From positions 1,366,001-1,430,000 of the forward strand of contig NZ_CP040671.1 of assembly GCF_008386235.1 (NCBI RefSeq): 64,000 nt of DNA, in the 5' to 3' direction. The stretch comes from Thermosynechococcus sp. CL-1 (lineage in GTDB: Bacteria; Cyanobacteriota; Cyanobacteriia; Thermosynechococcales; Thermosynechococcaceae). How positions within the stretch are numbered: position 1 is the stretch's first letter; every line of letters starts with the position of its first letter. Shown piece by piece: positions 26,728 to 35,994 of the stretch. The position numbers and the translations under genes were made by a program. The notes under the pieces were generated by a model, which worked only from the letters and a program-made list of their open reading frames with translations, did no database searches and was not told the origin of the DNA.

Positions 26728-27022
26728 CACCACCACTGGGCAACTCTTTCTTTGCTGTTAGCACCTCCCACGCAGCTTTGAGTCGCTCCTCAAAATCCTT
26801 GACATGGCTAGAGACGGTATCAGCATTCGACTTCAGCTCTGCGATCGCCGTTTCAAGGGCTTTTTGTACATCTGCTGGCAGGGCTTTGAGTTGAGCAGTT
26901 GCAAACCGTTGCAGAGCAGCAAGGAGAGCTTTTGCTGCTTCGGTGACCTCTTCTGGACTGACGGCTTCTGTTTCAGGTTCGGGAGTCGGGGACTCTGGTG
27001 GCGAAACTTGTTCTTCGGACAT
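26714..27022 (-). CDS. Small acidic helical protein, unknown function
   Basis: I do not recognise this 102-residue protein. Residues 1-25 are a Pro/Glu-rich disordered stretch; the rest is amphipathic helix (EVTEAAKALLAALQRFATAQ and later SHVKDFEERLKAAWEVL), ending in a Gly/Ser tail. It looks like a small cyanobacterial conserved protein that may bind another helix. The gene overlaps rsmG by 14 bases and is probably its co-transcribed partner. Confidence 0.6.
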   Translation of the reverse strand: MSEEQVSPPESPTPEPETEAVSPEEVTEAAKALLAALQRFATAQLKALPADVQKALETAIAELKSNADTVSSHVKDFEERLKAAWEVLTAKKELPSGGDGES

Positions 27023-27184
27023 AGGGCAATGCTCCCAAGTGAGTACTCAACAACCTTAGCAATTATTTTGTGCGCCCCAGAAAAGGGCTGTACCCCTACC
27101 TTAGCAGATGCCCTTTTAGAGTGCCCTAACCCCCTAAAGATTAAAGTGAAACCCCACCCCATTGGGCAGGGAAGATGCAAGGCA

Positions 27185-28945
27185 TTAGAAGCTAAATGTC
27201 GTTCGCACAACCCCCAGAAGCAGCGGCGCGTTGTTACTGTTGCTGTTGGAATTGACCACGGCAATGAGGCCAGGTGTAATTGAAATATTCCGCGAGATCG
27301 GAATACGGTATAGCCCTTCGATGTGATAGGAGTTAAAGGTTGCACCCGGTGCATTCGATACATTGCGGACGCTAATGGTTTGCGGGGGTTGACCGATAAT
27401 TAAACCGAGAACGTCACCCTTACGCCAGATGTCTGGTACCGCAAAGGTGGCGGCCCAGTTTAAGACTTCTGCTTCTGGCCGTGGGCCTGTGAATCCTTGT
27501 ACCTGATAGACATTGGAGTAGCCGACCCAGCCTGCAATGTTGAATTTTTGAATGGGGCGATAGGTAAACTGAAAGCCAAAGTTATCGGCGGCTGCATTTG
27601 CATTGTCATTATTGCCAATGGGGTCGGCAGCAGAGCCGGCAAACCCCCTGCTTCCCGTTCCGCCAGCAACACCGACACCAAAGGAGCGCACATAGGTAAA
27701 TCCCATGGCGAGGTTCCTCGCAGGTCGCCAGTCGAGTTGGGCCAAGGCGGCATAGGCACCGTCGAAGAGACCATTAGTATTTGGTGTATTTCGATCCGGA
27801 TTAGCTGCGTTCGGTGCCTGATAGCTCAGATTTAGGGTTAGGCCAGTGCCCCGCTCTTTATTTTCAAGGAGGGTATAGCGCAGTGTTAAGCCAGCGCCGC
27901 CACCAAAGCGATAGAGGGGGTTAAAGCGACCAAACCGGCTAATGGCTCCCGTTTCATCGGACTGCAAGAGGGGGTTAAAGGTAAAGACATTCTTGTCGAA
28001 ATTGCCTGCTGATGCATCAAAGGCAAGGAACAGGCGGTTGGTCAGAGGGGTGCGGTAGTAGAGGTCGTCAATGGTGAATTGGCCGCCAGTGTTGGTGTCA
28101 TAGCTGAGCCGTGCCATGTTGGTACCGGTAACAGTTCCGTAGTTAGGCATATTGGCCGCCTGAATGCGCACCCGCAGGACATCCTTGCCATAGAAGCTGG
28201 TGTCAAAGTTCAGCCGAGCGCGGTAAGTAGCAACAGGGTTGTCTTCGATGGTTGGCCCGCGATTGGGAACAGCGTTAGCAGCAACGGCTCGGGTGCCCGT
28301 GAGGACATCGGACACATTGAAGATGACTGAAGCGCGTAGTTTGGTGGTGGTGGAAAATTGGGTTGCTTCAAGGTTGGCAACGCGACCTTCTAGATTTGTC
28401 ACCCGTCCCTTGATCACCGCTAATTCGCTACTAAACTCCTCTGCTAGCCGCTGAAGGGTGGCCAGATCTTCCTTGCTGGCAAAGCGATCGCTGATCACAT
28501 CCAAGCAGGCGTTCAAGGCTGCAGCCATCTCAAAGCGTGTGGCGGCACGATTGCCACGGAAAGTGCCATCGGGATAACCGGCAATGCAGCCATATTTCTC
28601 CACCAGTGAGGCCAAGGCTTGATAGGCCCAGTCCGTGGGGCGCACATCCGAGAGTTGATTCACTGAGGTCACTTGCGGCATTGTCCGCTGCATTCCCAAA
28701 GACGGCGCGGGGGCAGGGAGTCGGGGAGTTTGAGCCTCTAAGTCCGCCACTGCTGGCACTTGTGCCACTTGCAAGGGGGATTTTACTGAACGAGTGACTT
28801 GTTGCAACTTATCATCAAGAAATCCAGAAGCACTCACATCATTCGTATGGGGTGTGTCTTGCAACTGATTCGCAGCTAATGCCGCTGACATTCCCCACGC
28901 AGGAGCCAAAGCTAGCCCCAGCCAGACCGCGATCGATCTCGCCAT
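27185..28945 (-). CDS. SLH-domain outer-membrane porin (iron uptake porin type)
   Basis: A protein of 586 residues: signal peptide (WLGLALAPAWGMSAALAA), an S-layer-homology domain (about residues 93-150, VNQLSDVRPTDWAYQALASL ... CIAGYPDGTFRG), a coiled coil (VIKGRVTNLEGRVANLEA), then an OprB-type barrel ending in TTFSF with the C-terminal Phe typical of outer-membrane proteins. In cyanobacteria these porins (SomA-like) are abundant and anchor the outer membrane to peptidoglycan through the SLH domain; some are implicated in iron uptake. It is preceded by a 309-base divergent promoter region shared with radC. Confidence 0.9.
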   Translation of the reverse strand: MARSIAVWLGLALAPAWGMSAALAANQLQDTPHTNDVSASGFLDDKLQQVTRSVKSPLQVAQVPAVADLEAQTPRLPAPAPSLGMQRTMPQVTSVNQLSDVRPTDWAYQALASLVEKYGCIAGYPDGTFRGNRAATRFEMAAALNACLDVISDRFASKEDLATLQRLAEEFSSELAVIKGRVTNLEGRVANLEATQFSTTTKLRASVIFNVSDVLTGTRAVAANAVPNRGPTIEDNPVATYRARLNFDTSFYGKDVLRVRIQAANMPNYGTVTGTNMARLSYDTNTGGQFTIDDLYYRTPLTNRLFLAFDASAGNFDKNVFTFNPLLQSDETGAISRFGRFNPLYRFGGGAGLTLRYTLLENKERGTGLTLNLSYQAPNAANPDRNTPNTNGLFDGAYAALAQLDWRPARNLAMGFTYVRSFGVGVAGGTGSRGFAGSAADPIGNNDNANAAADNFGFQFTYRPIQKFNIAGWVGYSNVYQVQGFTGPRPEAEVLNWAATFAVPDIWRKGDVLGLIIGQPPQTISVRNVSNAPGATFNSYHIEGLYRIPISRNISITPGLIAVVNSNSNSNNAPLLLGVVRTTFSF

Positions 28946-29254
28946 TATTCACTCCTCAATCATGATCAAAGTATCTGCAAGCCTCGATTTATAGGATATT
29001 CAAGGGCAATCGGGCGATCGCCCCCACCACTTCTGAACAGGCAACTCTTACCTGCCCCCTAGGAAAAGTTAGGAGTAGATTCGCAGTACGTTCATTGAGG
29101 CTGAACAGAGGAAAACGGTTTCTTTACTTTCTTTAGCTTGAACTATTTGCAAATAAAAGTCAACTACTTCTTGCAAATTTCTCTAAACCAGTCCCAACGC
29201 TGCCACAAGCAAATCTTGATATGCTTTTTAGCAATTCCCTTGATCGCTGCTGTC
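28946..29254. other. Divergent intergenic region porin / radC
   Basis: A 309-base gap that should carry promoters for the porin (minus) and radC (plus). It contains a perfect 12-bp palindrome TATTTGCAAATA at 29144-29155. The radC frame is open through part of it from 29138, but no ribosome site supports that start. No RNA gene is seen. Confidence 0.4.
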
Positions 29255-30004
29255 ATGTCCTACTCCCTCCGTGTTGCTGATCTGCCCGTCGGCGATCGCC
29301 CCCGTGAAAAGCTACTCAGCCAAGGTGCCCGCTATCTCAGTTCCGCAGAACTGTTGGCGATTTTACTGGGGACTGGTCAAGGGGCGGGCAAACTCTCAGC
29401 CGTGGGCTTAGGACAATTTATCCTCAAACAGTTGGGGGAGCGCAGTGGTAACAGTACCGATGCCGTGAGCCTTTTACGCGACATTACCCCAGAGGAATTG
29501 ATGGCCATCCCTGGTGTTGGCCCCGCCAAAGCCACGACCATTCTGGCGGCTGTGGAGTTGGGGAAGCGGGTCTTTCAGTCGCGACCGGGGGAGCAAACGA
29601 TCATTGATAATCCTGCCCTTGCCGCTGCTGTCCTCAGTACTGATCTCATGTGGCAACCGACGGAACGCTTTGCCGTTCTCTTGTTGGATGTGCGCCATCG
29701 CCTATTGGGGTCTCATGTGATTACGGTGGGAACCGCCACAGAAACCCTTGTCCATCCCCGCGAAGTTTTCCGTGAAGCGGTGCGTCGCAATGCGAGCCGC
29801 CTGATCATTGCCCACAACCATCCCTCAGGCAATCTCTCTCCCAGTCAAGCGGATCTGGATTTGACAAAACAAATTCTGCAAGCGGGACAAATTATGGGCA
29901 TTCCGGTGGTTGACCACTTAATTCTCAGCAATGGCGATTACCAAAGTCTGCGGGAAACAACCTCCCTATGGCAAGAGGTTCCCCAAGGGGATGGAGCTGC
30001 CTAA
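29255..30004 (+). CDS. radC: RadC family JAB-domain protein
   Basis: The 249-residue protein begins [20 protein letters not shown], as family members do, so ATG 29255 was chosen over the open frame from 29138. It has a helix-hairpin-helix ([13 protein letters not shown], about residues 82-94) and a C-terminal JAB/MPN metalloprotease-like domain with [16 protein letters not shown]. RadC was named for DNA repair, but that role is disputed; its true activity is unclear. Length is normal. It stands alone. Confidence 0.9.
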   Translation: MSYSLRVADLPVGDRPREKLLSQGARYLSSAELLAILLGTGQGAGKLSAVGLGQFILKQLGERSGNSTDAVSLLRDITPEELMAIPGVGPAKATTILAAVELGKRVFQSRPGEQTIIDNPALAAAVLSTDLMWQPTERFAVLLLDVRHRLLGSHVITVGTATETLVHPREVFREAVRRNASRLIIAHNHPSGNLSPSQADLDLTKQILQAGQIMGIPVVDHLILSNGDYQSLRETTSLWQEVPQGDGAA

Positions 30005-30047
30005 GGATGTTCCCAAGCTCCTCGATTTCGGGAGGCAGTGGCAGCCG

Positions 30048-30959
30048 TTATTCCTCGTCGTCAGGTTCGTTTTCCAGTAATGCCTTGGCTTCCAGTAACT
30101 GCTCTTTGTGGGCTTCACTAACAATTGGGTAGTGCAGGTTGAGACTCGCCAATTTTTGATAAATGAAGTGAGCCACCATCAGCCGCGCAAACCACTTGCG
30201 ATTGGCGGGAATAATGTGCCACGGTGCCCAGTCGGTACTAGTGTGGCGAAAGACATCGGCATAGGCCGCTCGATAGTTGTCCCAGTGGGCGCGATCGCGC
30301 ACGTCATCAATCGAAAATTTCCAGTTCTTTTCCGGGCGACTAATGCGCTCCAAAAAGCGTTTTTTTTGCTCTGCTTTGGAGATATTCAGGAAAAACTTGA
30401 GGATGAGAATGCCATTGCGGGTTAAGTAACGTTCGTAGTGATTAATGTCCTCAAAGCGCTCTTTCCAGATGTGCTTGGTCTTGGTTTCGGGGGGAAGTTG
30501 CTGGCGATTGAGCAAATCGGGGTGCACCCGCACCACAAGAACTTCTTCGTAATAGGAGCGATTAAAAATACCAATACAGCCTCGCTCTGGCAATGCGCGG
30601 TTGGCTCGCCACAAAAAGTCATGATCCAACTCCTCGGCACTCGGTGCCTTAAAGCTATACACCTGACAGCCTTGGGGGTTAATGCCACTCATGACGTGTT
30701 TGATCGTGCTGTCTTTGCCCGCTGCATCCATTGCTTGGAAAATAATCAGCAGCGCATAGATATTCTGGGCATAGAGAACATCTTGGTAAGCGGCTAGCTT
30801 CTTAATCCCAGCAGCAAGGAGTTCTTGGGCTTCGGCTTTGCTTTTGAGGCCAGCGGTATCCGCAGGATCATAGTCCTGCCAGTGAAATTTCTCCCCCACG
30901 GGAACAATGTAGCGATCGGGGTTAATTTGGTCGAGAAAATCTTGGGGAATCATGATCAA
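30048..30959 (-). CDS. ppk2: Polyphosphate:nucleotide phosphotransferase (PPK2 family)
   Basis: PPK2 enzymes transfer phosphate between polyphosphate and nucleotides. The 303-residue, single-domain protein has a Walker A-like FQAMDAAGKDSTIKHVMSGI (about residues 73-92), Walker B-like GCIGIFNRSYYEEVLVVRVH and the lid region with KNWKFSIDDVRDRAHWDNY. The sequence resembles class III members, which can use AMP or ADP, but the class is an inference. An alternative start is ATG 30953. It converges with radC and is probably monocistronic. Confidence 0.9.
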   Translation of the reverse strand: MIMIPQDFLDQINPDRYIVPVGEKFHWQDYDPADTAGLKSKAEAQELLAAGIKKLAAYQDVLYAQNIYALLIIFQAMDAAGKDSTIKHVMSGINPQGCQVYSFKAPSAEELDHDFLWRANRALPERGCIGIFNRSYYEEVLVVRVHPDLLNRQQLPPETKTKHIWKERFEDINHYERYLTRNGILILKFFLNISKAEQKKRFLERISRPEKNWKFSIDDVRDRAHWDNYRAAYADVFRHTSTDWAPWHIIPANRKWFARLMVAHFIYQKLASLNLHYPIVSEAHKEQLLEAKALLENEPDDEE

Positions 30960-31157
30960 GAGGGGTTGCGGCAGAACTGTATCCTAGCCTACATTCTCTC
31001 ATTGCAGAAAAAATCGAAATATCCCCCTTTCGCGGCTATCTTTAACAAATTGTATAAGTCACAGGCAAAACAGAATTCTCTTTGTATGCTGTATCAGTAG
31101 GCGAGCGATCGCTCGCCATCGAATCATTTTCTGTCGTTTGCGTTTTGGACAGCCACC

Positions 31158-31577
31158 GTGGCTCCGATTAAACCTCACAAACTGGATCTCGATGCAAGTT
31201 ACCCCTGCCCCTGTCGTCGCCAAGGGGAGTTGATGCCGATCGCCCTCACGGAAGCTTTTGGCTGTCGGCGCTGTCAGCAAATTTTTGTCGTCCGTCCCGA
31301 TGGCTTTTCCATTGAGCAGTTGGCCACCACCTATCCCTACAAGCGAGCGTGGTATTGGACAGGATTGCAGTGGAATCAGTTGCAGCGGGGCTTCTCAGAA
31401 AGCTATTGGTATTTTGCGATTGGCCTGAGCTTCTTTTTATTGATGCCTATTCTCCTCTGGCTGCCCTTACTTCTACAATTGTCCTTAAAACCTGAAGGGC
31501 TGCTATGGATCATTGCCTCCCTGCTGATTGCACTGATGCCGGCATTTCTAGTCTGGATTGCCCTCTCCCGTCGTTGA
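31158..31577 (+). CDS. Zinc-ribbon membrane protein, unknown function
   Basis: A 139-residue protein with four Cys in two pairs (YPCPCRRQG and CRRCQQIF, about residues 15-40) that look like a zinc ribbon, then two C-terminal membrane helices (YFAIGLSFFLLMPILLWLPL and LLWIIASLLIALMPAFLVWI). The start is a GTG at 31158. I know of no function. It ends 13 bases before the ATG of the ProA-like gene, so the two are likely co-transcribed. Confidence 0.65.
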   Translation: MAPIKPHKLDLDASYPCPCRRQGELMPIALTEAFGCRRCQQIFVVRPDGFSIEQLATTYPYKRAWYWTGLQWNQLQRGFSESYWYFAIGLSFFLLMPILLWLPLLLQLSLKPEGLLWIIASLLIALMPAFLVWIALSRR

Positions 31578-31590
31578 ATGCGCTACGGCC

Positions 31591-32766
31591 ATGTTGCCTG
31601 AGCCGCTAAGGGGGGCGCGGGTCGCCAGTACACACCTCAGCCAAGTTAGCTATGCCCTCCGTCAGGACGCTCTTCGGCGATTGATTGAGGAGTTGGCAAC
31701 AGCAGAACCCCTCCTGTTGGAGCAAAATACGCTCGATCTTGAATCTAGCCGCGATTTAGCAGTGTCCCAGATTGTTCTTGGCTGGCTACGGCTGACCCAT
31801 GAGCGCCTGCACCGTATTCGGCAGTGGTTAGAGCACCTTTACCACGCGCCAGATCCGTGGCAGCAGCCGTTGCCAACGCAGCCAGAGAGGTTTCAGTACG
31901 CCGTTCCCTTGGGGGTGGTGGCCTTGGTCTATGAAGGGCTACCTACTTTAAGTTTGATGCTGGCGGGCATGGCCCTCAAAACGGGAAATGCCCTTGTGCT
32001 CTGGAGTGGTGAAAGTAGCCGCTATACTGCTGGGGCGATCGCCAGTCTCATCGAGGCCGCCCTCAGTAAAACTAGTCTGCCCAAAGCCACCATTCAAACC
32101 CTCTCCCTGAGTCCAACCAGTTGGCTTGCGGATCCCGTCGCTGTTGATCTCGCCCTTGTCTATGGCCGCTCCCGCTTTGTGGCCGAGCAACGCGCTGCTG
32201 CTCGCTGTCCCTTGGTCTCTCTTTCCCTTGGGAATACCTATCTGGTTTGGGATGGTTCGGTGTCGCCAGAGAGTGTCCTCAACTGTATTCAGCACAGCCA
32301 CCAAGCCAATCCCGATCGCGCCCTTGCCATTGAAAAGGTCATTGTGCTCGGTAATGTCAATCCCTCCCATCTGGCATTTGTGATCAATGAACTGACCCAA
32401 GCGGGCTACAAGCAGGGGGTGGATGAGCACTTACACCGCAACTATCCCGAAATTCCCCTCGTGGACGCCAGTGAGTGGCCGCTCCCCTATCTGGATCAAC
32501 GCTTGGCGTGGCACTACGAAGAGGATCTCACCGCCGCAGTGCATTGGATTCACCAGTATGGCAGCGCCGCCAGTGGGATTATTGCCAGCAGCTACGAAGA
32601 CTGCCGTGCCTTTTATCAGCAGGTGCAAACTCCCCTTGTCTTTGTCAATCGTCCCCCCCAACTAGAGCGCTTGGATGCCTTGGCCATTGGTGCTGCTGCA
32701 AGGGGTTTTCAGCGGGGACTCTTTGGCCTTGGGCAATTACTCAGCACCAAGCAGGTCTATCTGTAG
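31591..32766 (+). CDS. ProA-like protein lacking the catalytic cysteine
   Basis: A protein of 391 residues with the fold of glutamate-5-semialdehyde dehydrogenase (PLGVVALVYEGLPTLSLMLAG, LKTGNALVLWSG). True ProA reduces gamma-glutamyl phosphate through a Cys in a pattern like PSTCNTVETLLV; here the same place reads PDRALAIEKVIVL with Ala. The YExRP motif is YEGLP, and the IPRGG motif is missing. The protein is therefore unlikely to be the proline-synthesis enzyme and may be a non-catalytic paralogue. ATG 31591 was chosen; a TTG at 31558 overlaps the previous gene. No proB is adjacent. Confidence 0.8.
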   Translation: MLPEPLRGARVASTHLSQVSYALRQDALRRLIEELATAEPLLLEQNTLDLESSRDLAVSQIVLGWLRLTHERLHRIRQWLEHLYHAPDPWQQPLPTQPERFQYAVPLGVVALVYEGLPTLSLMLAGMALKTGNALVLWSGESSRYTAGAIASLIEAALSKTSLPKATIQTLSLSPTSWLADPVAVDLALVYGRSRFVAEQRAAARCPLVSLSLGNTYLVWDGSVSPESVLNCIQHSHQANPDRALAIEKVIVLGNVNPSHLAFVINELTQAGYKQGVDEHLHRNYPEIPLVDASEWPLPYLDQRLAWHYEEDLTAAVHWIHQYGSAASGIIASSYEDCRAFYQQVQTPLVFVNRPPQLERLDALAIGAAARGFQRGLFGLGQLLSTKQVYL

Positions 32767-32773
32767 GGAAGTT

Positions 32774-33355
32774 TTAGCTGGAACTGACAGGGACAGGCGT
32801 GAGCCAATCGCCACTGCCATTGGTTTCCACTTCCGTGAGCCAGCGTTGATAATCGGCGACAAGGTGTTGACTGAGGCGTTGTTTCATCGTTAACAGAACG
32901 CTCTTGAGTAAGCCATTGCCGGTGGCTTCGAGAATCGGGCGCGGTGTGAGATCGAGTGGCGGCGGAATATCCACGCCCACCTGCAAGTCAGCTAGACCAA
33001 TCAAATCCGTGCCGTTTGCCGTTGCTTGGGGAGACAAGTAACCTTCGAGGGCAAGGTGGAAGCGGCGATTAATGTAGTCCACCCCCCGAATTTCACAGCC
33101 GAGGGAGCGCAATTGTAAAGAGCCATCGCTATTAGCATGGACAGCCAGATCCACCGTGGGCTGCAAGCTGACCATGAGAAAGTTAAGGGGACGCATCTTG
33201 AGGCGAAAGCGATCGCTACCCAAAAATTCCACTCGGGTTGGATCGGTGAGGGCATAGACAAGCCGCTGGGGTTGGCGCAGGTAGTGCTGCAAGGGAGCCG
33301 TGGGTGTTTCAATACTGAGGCGCACAGATTGGCTGGCCTTAAATTCTAAGTACAT
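32774..33355 (-). CDS. DUF1997 family protein
   Basis: A 193-residue soluble protein typical of oxygenic phototrophs, with IETPTAPLQHYLRQPQRLVYAL, RLKMRPLNFLMVSLQPTVDL and a C-terminal helix KQRLSQHLVADYQRW. DUF1997 proteins resemble lipid- or ligand-binding beta-rich folds, but no function is established to my knowledge. It converges with the ProA-like gene, seven bases away, and is transcribed alone. Confidence 0.8.
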   Translation of the reverse strand: MYLEFKASQSVRLSIETPTAPLQHYLRQPQRLVYALTDPTRVEFLGSDRFRLKMRPLNFLMVSLQPTVDLAVHANSDGSLQLRSLGCEIRGVDYINRRFHLALEGYLSPQATANGTDLIGLADLQVGVDIPPPLDLTPRPILEATGNGLLKSVLLTMKQRLSQHLVADYQRWLTEVETNGSGDWLTPVPVSSS

Positions 33356-33427
33356 AGCACACCTAGCGAACGTTGTTTCTAATGTAACGAATTATTAAGA
33401 AGATTGGTAAACGGTAAACCGAACTCC

Positions 33428-35071
33428 CTAATCTGCCCAGCGGGTTTGCCGTCCCAGCCAAATGACCGGAATGAGACCGACGACCACCAAGGCCAAAGCA
33501 CTTAAGGCGGCTTCGGGAAGTCGCTCATCAGAGGCAAAGCGGTAAACCTGTATGGCTAGGGTATCAAAGTTAAAGGGGCGAATCACCAATGTTGCAGGCA
33601 ATTCCTTCATCACATCGACAAAGACCATCAGGGCAGCGGTAAAAAGGCCGGGCACCATCAGCGGCAAGTGAACCGTGCGCAGAATATTCCAGGGCGATCG
33701 CCCCAATGTCCGCGCCACCTCATCCAAGGACGGACGAATCTTCACTAGGCTGGCCTCCACACTGCCCAAGGAAACCGCCAAAAAGCGTACCAAGTAGGCA
33801 TAGATCAGGGCTGTGATTGTGCCACTGAGAATCAAGCCCACTTCCACCCCCCACAGGTGCTCAGTGACATCGTTAATGACGTTATCTAGCCACCCCAAGG
33901 GCATGAGAATCCCCACCGCAATCACCGTACCGGGAATGGCATAGCCCATCGCCGCAATCTGTGTTCCCCAACGCACCCAAACCGTTGGCAGCAAGCGATG
34001 CCCATAGGCCAAGAGCAGGGCAATGCCCACCGCCAAAACCGCAGAGAGGGTGGCCAAAATCAAGCTGTGGCTGGCGTGTTCTAAAAATTCACGGCTGAGG
34101 TGCAGTTGTTGGTAGCTGATGGCCAAGTAGAGGAGTAACCCGCCGGGGAGTAGAAGACCAAAGAACACCGGTAGGGCACAGACCAGCCAAGCCAAAGCGG
34201 CTCGCCAGCCTTTGAGCACGTAGGGAATGGGGCGATCGCCCCCGCGATTGTAATAGCGTGCCTTGCCCCGAGACCATTTCTCCACGAGCAGCAGGGCAAA
34301 AACAATCACCACCAAAACTGAGGCCAACTGCGCCGCCGCCACGCGATCGCCCATGCCAAACCAAGTGCGGTAAATGCCGACGGTGAAGGTATCCACACCA
34401 AAGTACTGCACAGTACCAAAATCATTCAGGGTTTCCATGAGGGCGAGGCTTGTACCCGCAGCGATCGCTGGCCGAGCAAGGGGCAGCGCCACCGTCCAAA
34501 AGCTGCGCCAAGGCCCACAGCCAAGGGAACGACTGGCCTCTAAGCTACAGGTGGCCTGCTCCAAAAAGGCTACCCGCGCCAAGAGAAAGACATAGGGATA
34601 GAGAACGAGGGTGAGCATGGCGATCGCCCCGCCAAGGGAGCGGATATTGGGAAACCAGTAGTCACCGTAGCCCCAGCCTGTTACCTCCCGTAACCACCCC
34701 TGAATGGGACCTTCAAAGGCGAAAAACTCCGTATAGGTATAGGCCAAAACATAGGCGGGTGCTGCCAAGGGGGTTAACAGTAGCCATTGCCACCAGCGCA
34801 CCCCCCAAAACTGACAGTTGGTGACCAGCCAAGCAGTACTGACACCAATGACAATCACCCCTGCTCCCACCCCCAACATCAGCCAGAGGGAGTTGAGTAA
34901 ATAGTCGGGTAAAACGGTTGTGGCCAAATGGTGCCAAGTGTCACCCGTATTCACAAAGAGTTGACTGAGAATGACCAAAATCGGTACCGCAATCACCACT
35001 GCAATCAGTGACACCACTAACTCCCAGGGTTTGAGCTGAACCAGCTGCGGCATTCTCATGGATTTCAACAT
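33428..35071 (-). CDS. futB: Iron(III) ABC transporter permease (FutB/SfuB-like)
   Basis: A permease of 547 residues with about twelve membrane helices. Both halves carry the EAA loop: EASRSLGCGPWRSFWTVALP near residue 200 and DEVARTLGRSPWNILRTVHLP near residue 465. This duplicated form is that of FbpB/SfuB/FutB ferric-iron importers. ATG 35071 was chosen because ggaggt lies six bases before it; the frame opens as far back as 35128. It follows nadC by 53 bases and is the last gene of trpD-nadC-futB. No ATPase or binding protein is adjacent. Thiamine or other substrates cannot be excluded. Confidence 0.82.
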   Translation of the reverse strand: MLKSMRMPQLVQLKPWELVVSLIAVVIAVPILVILSQLFVNTGDTWHHLATTVLPDYLLNSLWLMLGVGAGVIVIGVSTAWLVTNCQFWGVRWWQWLLLTPLAAPAYVLAYTYTEFFAFEGPIQGWLREVTGWGYGDYWFPNIRSLGGAIAMLTLVLYPYVFLLARVAFLEQATCSLEASRSLGCGPWRSFWTVALPLARPAIAAGTSLALMETLNDFGTVQYFGVDTFTVGIYRTWFGMGDRVAAAQLASVLVVIVFALLLVEKWSRGKARYYNRGGDRPIPYVLKGWRAALAWLVCALPVFFGLLLPGGLLLYLAISYQQLHLSREFLEHASHSLILATLSAVLAVGIALLLAYGHRLLPTVWVRWGTQIAAMGYAIPGTVIAVGILMPLGWLDNVINDVTEHLWGVEVGLILSGTITALIYAYLVRFLAVSLGSVEASLVKIRPSLDEVARTLGRSPWNILRTVHLPLMVPGLFTAALMVFVDVMKELPATLVIRPFNFDTLAIQVYRFASDERLPEAALSALALVVVGLIPVIWLGRQTRWAD

Positions 35072-35124
35072 CGGGCAACCTCCCAAAATAGGTACTGACG
35101 TTGTGGGCAAGAGGTGGACAGGAC

Positions 35125-35994
35125 TCAAAGAATGGTCAAACTAAAGTCTAGCCAAGGGGAACGCGTGATCATCGCGCTGGTGGAGATGTAGTCTACCCCC
35201 GTCGTCAAGGCCACCGAGCGCAAGGTTTCCAAGGTGATATTGCCAGAGGCCTCAATTTTAATGTGGGGAGCTGCAGCACGAATCAAGGCCACGGCTTTTG
35301 CCATCTCTGGAATCGGCATATTGTCGAGCATGATCCCATCCACCCCAAGGGAAACCGCTTCACGCACCTGCTCTAGGGTCTCGGTTTCCACCTCAATCGC
35401 CAAGGGAAAGGGACTGGCTTGGCGGACTTTTTCAACCGCAGCCGTGATGCCCCCCGCTGCCACAATGTGGTTGTCCTTGATCATAATTGCATCGTCAAGG
35501 CCAAAGCGATGGTTGACACCGCCCCCCACCGCCACTGCATATTTTTCTAACAGGCGCAGTCCGGGCGTTGTTTTGCGGGTATCGACGAGTTGCGTCGGCA
35601 AGTCAGCAATTTGCTGGGCATAGGTATGGGTGAGGGTGGCAATGCCACTCAGGCGCATCAAGCAATTGAGGGCCAGCCGTTCGCCAAGGAGTAAGGTTTC
35701 TAGGGGAGCTTCAATGCGAGCAACAATTGTCGGCGCCTCACAAAGGGTGCCCTCAGCCTGCTCGTAGGTAAATACTACTGCTGCTGTCAGGCGTTGAAAC
35801 ACCCGCTCCACAATGGGCAGACCGGCAATCACTCCCTGACTTTTGAGACGGATGTGGGCTTTTCCTTGGCGATCCTGAAGATGCAGGGCTTGGGTGGTGC
35901 GATCGCCCCGACCGATGTCCTCCTGTAACCATTGATCCAAGAGGGGATCCAAGACACACCACGGCGGCAAATAGGCAGACACCCTAGGATTCAT
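35125..35994 (-). CDS. nadC: Nicotinate-nucleotide pyrophosphorylase (carboxylating)
   Basis: NadC makes nicotinate mononucleotide from quinolinate and PRPP in de novo NAD synthesis. The 289-residue protein has [10 protein letters not shown] early, [14 protein letters not shown], the substrate-binding [27 protein letters not shown] and IMLDNMP, followed by [11 protein letters not shown] and [14 protein letters not shown]. All are conserved in the family and the length is normal. The start overlaps the end of trpD by 11 bases, so expression is coupled to it. Confidence 0.95.
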   Translation of the reverse strand: MNPRVSAYLPPWCVLDPLLDQWLQEDIGRGDRTTQALHLQDRQGKAHIRLKSQGVIAGLPIVERVFQRLTAAVVFTYEQAEGTLCEAPTIVARIEAPLETLLLGERLALNCLMRLSGIATLTHTYAQQIADLPTQLVDTRKTTPGLRLLEKYAVAVGGGVNHRFGLDDAIMIKDNHIVAAGGITAAVEKVRQASPFPLAIEVETETLEQVREAVSLGVDGIMLDNMPIPEMAKAVALIRAAAPHIKIEASGNITLETLRSVALTTGVDYISTSAMITRSPWLDFSLTIL

